Shown here: one piece after another, positions 59,490 through 64,000 of the stretch
Layout of the letters: every line of letters starts with the position of its first letter
Numbering within the stretch: the first letter of the stretch is position 1
Assembly: GCA_024138025.1 (NCBI GenBank)
Contig: JAMXBD010001101.1
Span: 124,001 to 188,000, forward strand
Source: Combretum micranthum
Taxonomy: Eukaryota; Streptophyta; Magnoliopsida; Myrtales; Combretaceae
Direction: 5' to 3'
DNA: 64,000 nucleotides
The notes under the pieces: generated by a model
What the model was told of the DNA's origin: nothing
The model's database searches: none
What the model saw: the letters and a program-made list of their open reading frames with translations, nothing else
Translations under genes and position numbers: made by a program

Positions 59490-62400
59490 TGTAAACCCTT
59501 ATATTTTTAGATAAATATTTTATATATCATAGAAAATTTCATTTTTTTTAAATTTAGTTCGTTTCGGGTTTGTACGAGATTAGTTTTTGTTTAAGACCCA
59601 ATACTAAAAATAAAATAAATTAATTTAATAATTAGAAAATATTTTAAATATATTTTTATTTTCATAAAATAAATTTTTATAATTTTTCGAGTTATAAAAA
59701 TATCAATTATAGCTCATATTCGCGTATTTTGATCATACCGGTAACTTATTTAATAATTCACTAAAATAAATTAATTATTTATCTTATTTTAATTATGAAA
59801 AATCTGCTACAAAAATTTGGAATTATTTTTCTTTTTTGTTTCATTTTTATTTTATTTATTAAGAAAGTACTCTTACAAACCCATACCTTTAGTACACCTT
59901 TCACAAATTACATTTTTTTCACTTCAATCTTTCTACACTTCATGGCAGATTTTTACCTTCTTTTGGCTGCCTTTTATCCTTTGAAACACTCCAATTTGAT
60001 TAAAATAAATCTATTTCAATCCTTCTTCAAGAAGCTACACATACCATTAATTACACATTACAATTTCAAGTTAAATACCAACTAAAATACCTCCCTCTCT
60101 CTTCTAATAATTCACACCAACTTTAGGAATTTATTGACTGCTTTTTTTTTTTTTTACTTCATTTAAGTGTCTTTAAACTCCTTCTATCTTTCTCTCTCAT
60201 TCACACATTAGCCCTCTATCATTCTTGCAATTTTTCCTCTCTATTTTCCTCTCTTTCTCTCTTCATTTTCTCTTGTTCTTATAAGAGAAACTTGCTGCCC
60301 TATTCAATAAATGAGCTCCCACACATATTCTTCAAGATCCTTTAGTAAATCTCTTGTCTAAAAGCTTCCATAGATGATATAAGTAAAGTATAGTGAAAGT
60401 TTCATGCATCAAGTGATCTTCCATAGCTTAAAATCTAAGGATGATGATGCCAAAATGAAACACTCCTCTTATCCATGATTATTCTCTTGTAATATTATTA
60501 TTTTCTTGCTAGCAATGGTTATATTTTGTAGATCTAACCTTTTTTGTAGTTTTGGTTATGTTTATGTTTAGATCTATGAGTTTATAGTTTACTACCATGG
60601 ATTTCTTTTATATTTATGTTCATATTAAGTGTAGATCTTGGTTTTGAACTCAAATAAAAATGGTGAAATTCGTATCTAGGCAAGACCCACATTTAAAAAT
60701 CACTTTCCAAGTGTCAAAACGGAAGTTTTACTTGAAATAATGAAGGCTTATATATATATATATATCATCAAGACTTCATTTTATATAATTCAAAGGTGAT
60801 TTTCAAAGATTATTTTTCAAAATAAAAATCCTATTTTCGGATCTAGATAAAGGCATAACTTAAAAACATATTTTCCAACTCAAAGATGAAGTTTTTATTC
60901 AAGATATGGAAGGCTCTTAAGATAAGATATGTAAGGGATGAATTTTCATAAGTTTAGATAGACTTTATCAAAAGATATGTCTAAAAACAAATTTTATAAA
61001 TTTGGATCCCAACCAAGACCAATTTTGGAAACCCATTTTTCAACACCAAAATGAAGAATTTGTTTAAAAAGTTAAAGGCTTATGGAATAGGTATCAATAG
61101 GAGATGTTTTTTATAAGTAAATGGTAGATCTACTAATAGAGATTCTCAAAATAGGAAGAGATTACAAAGTATAAAATTTGAGTTTTATCCTAACCTTGTG
61201 AAATTCGGATGGTTTCAAGATCATGCCTTAAAAACCCTTTTATCAACTCCAAAACTTGTGTTTTATATGAAAAATGAAGAGTATAGGTCATAGATATCAT
61301 CAAATAAAGATTTTTATAAGTTAAGATGGGATTTGCTAAGAAAAATATGTAGAACAAGGAGTAGAAATAAAGTATGAAAATTTGAGTTGCTTGTCATTTT
61401 AAGAAATTCGTAATAATGGAGTAATGGCATGAAAACTCCTATTTTTCAAACTCAAAATGAAAGTTTTAATAAAGAAATGAAGTCCTTAGTGGCTAGGTAT
61501 GGTTGAGCCTTAAGTTTCTAAGTATCAAATGAGTTTACTTAAAGGAATCACCACAAAAACAATTTTTACAAAATTTGAATTTTGGATGAACCATATTTAA
61601 AAACATGTTTACAAAGTGTAAAATGAAAATTTTTGTTGAAAAATAAAGGCCCTAAGGAATATACATAATGAAGACTTAATTTTAACAAGAATAAATAAAT
61701 TTTATCAAGGAATTTTTCTAAAAACAAATGGGAATTGTCAAGAATACAAAACTAGCCTTTCTAAGTTGATTTTTCATAAAAACTTACAAGGAAAAAGTTC
61801 TCTAAAAATTTTTTGTCTTAAATATCATCAAGAACATGTACATATATATCTCATGACAAATCATTTATGATAGTAACTTATTCATATTGCATGAATACTT
61901 GCTTTGGATAGTAGAAACTTCATGAACTTTCACAAAATCAATTTTCTAAATTAGATTTCGCTACTGATCTGAACTGATCAGATCTTTTTGAAGCTTAAAA
62001 TTTTTTAAAACTTAAATATAATATTATAATTAGATAGATCTTTCGAATTAGATAGAAATCGGTATATAATTTGCTAAATTTCGAGTTAAAATGACCAAGT
62101 TATGGCCGTTTTAAGTTGGAATTCCCGCCAAGGACGAGAATTACGAATTTGATAGTTTGTATGAGATAAAGTGGATTAGTTTTGAGTTGAAATACTCATT
62201 TGAGTATTTCTTTCCTTAGGTAAGTTTGCTTTCGAGGATTGTTTGCCAACCGACTATTATGATTAAAAGACCGGAGTCTACTGGAAGTGTGAGTTTTCCT
62301 CTTATTTTGTACCTTACTTGTGCTTGTAGCTAGTTGCATTAGAATTATAAGAACAAGACAAAAATCGATATGAATGGGATGGGATAGATAATGACACTTT

Positions 62401-62674
62401 GATGTATGTATGCTAAAGAGTACTAAAGCATATCGAAACCATGAATCGATTAGATAACTGCACTGTTCATATTATTTTTGTTTATGTGTATGATATTGGT
62501 TGATAACTCTAAAGAATGTATGAATAATTTGACCTAAGCAAAAATAAATTGGTCATGCATCACATCGGTCAAGTTGCATTTGGTAGCGTGCTACTCCTAT
62601 ACAAGTCGATCGGTATGGTCCGAGGTCACGTTTGGAGAATGAGACCCGGTATCAAAGTTCATTAAGAGAGAACT
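59490..62674 (+). mobile_element. Forward Tekay-type LTR, subfamily II (H), 3' end missing
   Basis: Starts TGTAAACCCTT. It has six degenerate long repeats (unit starts near 60661, 60833, 61008, 61200, 61405, 61570), the conserved inverted repeat (62086-62114) and a donor GTGAGT at 62289. The end block (GGCGGACTG..GTGACA) is not found; another element seems to start at about 62675. Confidence 0.75.
60655..61760 (+). repeat. Degenerate ~165-205 bp tandem repeat inside LTR H
   Basis: Six units, each opening with an AAATTCGGAT-like string, then CCAACTCCAAAATGAAG-like and ATGAAGTCCTTAG-like strings. Spacing of openings is 172, 175, 192, 205 and 165 bp. Similar arrays lie in the copy 3 LTR (five units from 16441), S1 and the copy 2 LTRs. 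Confidence 0.7.
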
Positions 62675-63130
62675 TGTAATATACAAAAATAAAGATGAAA
62701 ATAATGAATTAAGAATCATGAGATGACATAGGATGAGTTTAAGGTCAAAACAAGTAAGTTGTAAAGGTTTAAGTTTAATTGTAGAATGAATATTAAAGTT
62801 TGGATTTCTGCAATTTTTTTGACAGATTGTACGCCGCCTCTTGGAGAATCTACGCTGCCGGCATAGAGACAGCGTAGGAAGGGAACAGTAGCGTTTTTCT
62901 TAATGCTGGATGAAACGTGCTGGTGTACACTAGGGTTTCTCTTAATGCCGGCTGGGAACGCTGCCGGCGTAGGTCATAGATTTGCCGGCTTATGTAGTAG
63001 GATCGGAATTCCGGGATTTCAAAGCCTCGATGAACGCCGTCGGTGCTCGTGTAAATTTTGCCAGCGTATGTTGTATGCCGACAAGATTTAAACATACGCC
63101 GGCGACGTAGGGTCAGCGTATGACCAAATT

Positions 63131-63140
63131 TATATAAATA
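63131..63140 (+). promoter_or_regulatory. TATA box of the right-edge element
   Basis: TATATAAATA then CGAGACAC, a strong plant TATA match directly after the GC-rich region. Confidence 0.55.
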
Positions 63141-63649
63141 CGAGACACAAAAGACAGTTTCGACAGATTTTTCTTTTATTATTTTCTCCTTCGTATAAGA
63201 GAGTTTTGGAGTGTTCTTGGAGAACTAGACTTGGAAAATCATCCGGAGTGTGTTTTTGATCTAAAGTAAGTGATTTTAACCTTCTCTCATGGATTAAATA
63301 CGAAATTGTATAAGTCTTTCTTAGGGTTTTATGGATTTCCATGAAGGTTTTTGGAGAAAAACCCTAGCTTTTTGTGGAATTCGAAATTTGGGAAAGGATT
63401 GGGTTTGGTGATCCAAGCAAGTAAGTAAAGTTTTTTAAACATAAAGATTCAATAAAAGTTCATTCTTGATATGAATATGATTGTTCTTGTTGTTATGAAT
63501 ATTAGGGTTTTGGAGGATTATCAAGTTCTGTAGATTGTTGTAGAAGATTGATTGGGTTAAACAGTACAACTTGGTGATTTTCTTTGTCAGGTTAGGATTT
63601 TGGGAGTTGTAGTATTAGGGTTTGTTTATATCGTGTTCTTATATGTTCT

Positions 63650-63669
63650 ATATATATATATATATATAT
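63650..63669 (+). repeat. (TA)n microsatellite
   Basis: About ten TA units. A shorter run of the same kind is at 13810-13827. Confidence 0.9.
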
Positions 63670-64000
63670 GTTGTTGACAGGAATTTGGAGATTTGGGTTG
63701 TTGTTGTATTGACTTTATTGATTGAAGTGTTGTAGAGACTGGGGATAATTGGTTGTGGTTGAGTTTCCTGAAACTGAGAAAGGTACGACCAATCCTTGCT
63801 TGTTGTTTTTGCCTGTAAGTTTAGTATTGATTGAATGCTTGTAGGAACAGAATTTCTTAATAAACTTAATCTTTATTTGGTTTAATAATTGTATGTTTTG
63901 GTTGTGCTTGACTTTGACCAATAAAGACCTGGCAGACAGTGATACTGGTGAGGCACCCTGATGATCTTGATGTGAGGTTGTCCCTAGTGGACTCATGCCT

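Larger units (their letters stand above)
62675..64000 (+). mobile_element. Start of another LTR-like element, running off the window
   Basis: A change of sequence type follows TGTAATATAC at 62675. A GC-rich hairpin region (62830-63120, with CGCCGGCG and CTACGCTG/CAGCGTAG arms) leads to TATATAAATA at 63131 and a transcript-like stretch with CT-rich, AGGGTTTT and splice-like strings (CAAG/TAAGT, TTTGTCAG). No protein domain recognised. An LTR of 1.3 kb or more is the best guess; the family is unknown. Confidence 0.45.

Overview
This 64 kb window is plant nuclear DNA, almost certainly from a large-genome angiosperm (probably a eudicot; the species cannot be told from the sequence). It is a nest of LTR retrotransposons with no host gene, rRNA or tRNA gene that I can support. 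The plant assignment rests on Athila-, Tekay- and copia-type elements, an initiator-Met tRNA primer site, a CACTA-type MITE and a tRNA-derived SINE-like palindrome. Every coding region is a broken retrotransposon gene.

The dominant family is a Tekay/Del-like chromovirus with unusually long LTRs (about 3.4-4.4 kb, starting TGTAAACC and ending GTGACA). I see at least 15 whole or partial LTR copies, on both strands. They fall into two body types with common ends, called here subfamily I (with an ACTAGTC-rich hairpin block) and subfamily II (with a degenerate ~165-215 bp tandem repeat).

Layout from left to right. 1-4008: three nested LTR pieces sitting in the integrase of a minus-strand Athila element. 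4009-13657: that Athila element (gag, protease, RT, RNase H, part of integrase, one 1.9 kb LTR), with a 3.5 kb solo LTR (4644-8183) in its RNase H region. 13658-13734, 22557-23166 and 24531-24660: pieces of an older chromovirus integrase, split by the Athila element, a copia-type LTR (13735-22556) and another LTR (23167-24530). The copia LTR contains a 5'-truncated Tekay element (about 14150-22371), whose 3' LTR in turn holds a minus-strand solo LTR (18630-22297). 24661-28795: a possible short LTR, a CACTA MITE, unassigned AT-rich DNA and a probable diverged LTR. 28796-56201: Tekay copy 1 (5' LTR, primer site, extra ORF, gag start), into which Tekay copy 2 (33700-55635) inserted. Copy 2 keeps both LTRs, an extra ORF, gag and pol; it is itself broken by two solo LTRs and a 548 bp palindromic element. 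56202-64000: rearranged LTR pieces and the start of another LTR-like element with a GC-rich hairpin region and a TATA box.

Insertion order can be read from target-site duplications (GATTG, ATACT, GTGGT, GTTTA and TTTAA/TCTAA). The observations most worth following are: an acidic extra ORF upstream of gag in both Tekay copies; a leader-intron-like structure (donor GTRAGT, acceptor TGCAG-like, 647-715 bp) at the same place in eight or more LTRs of both subfamilies; a conserved 29 bp inverted repeat in nearly every LTR; and the SINE-like palindrome. I found no CRISPR array, operon or new enzymatic system.
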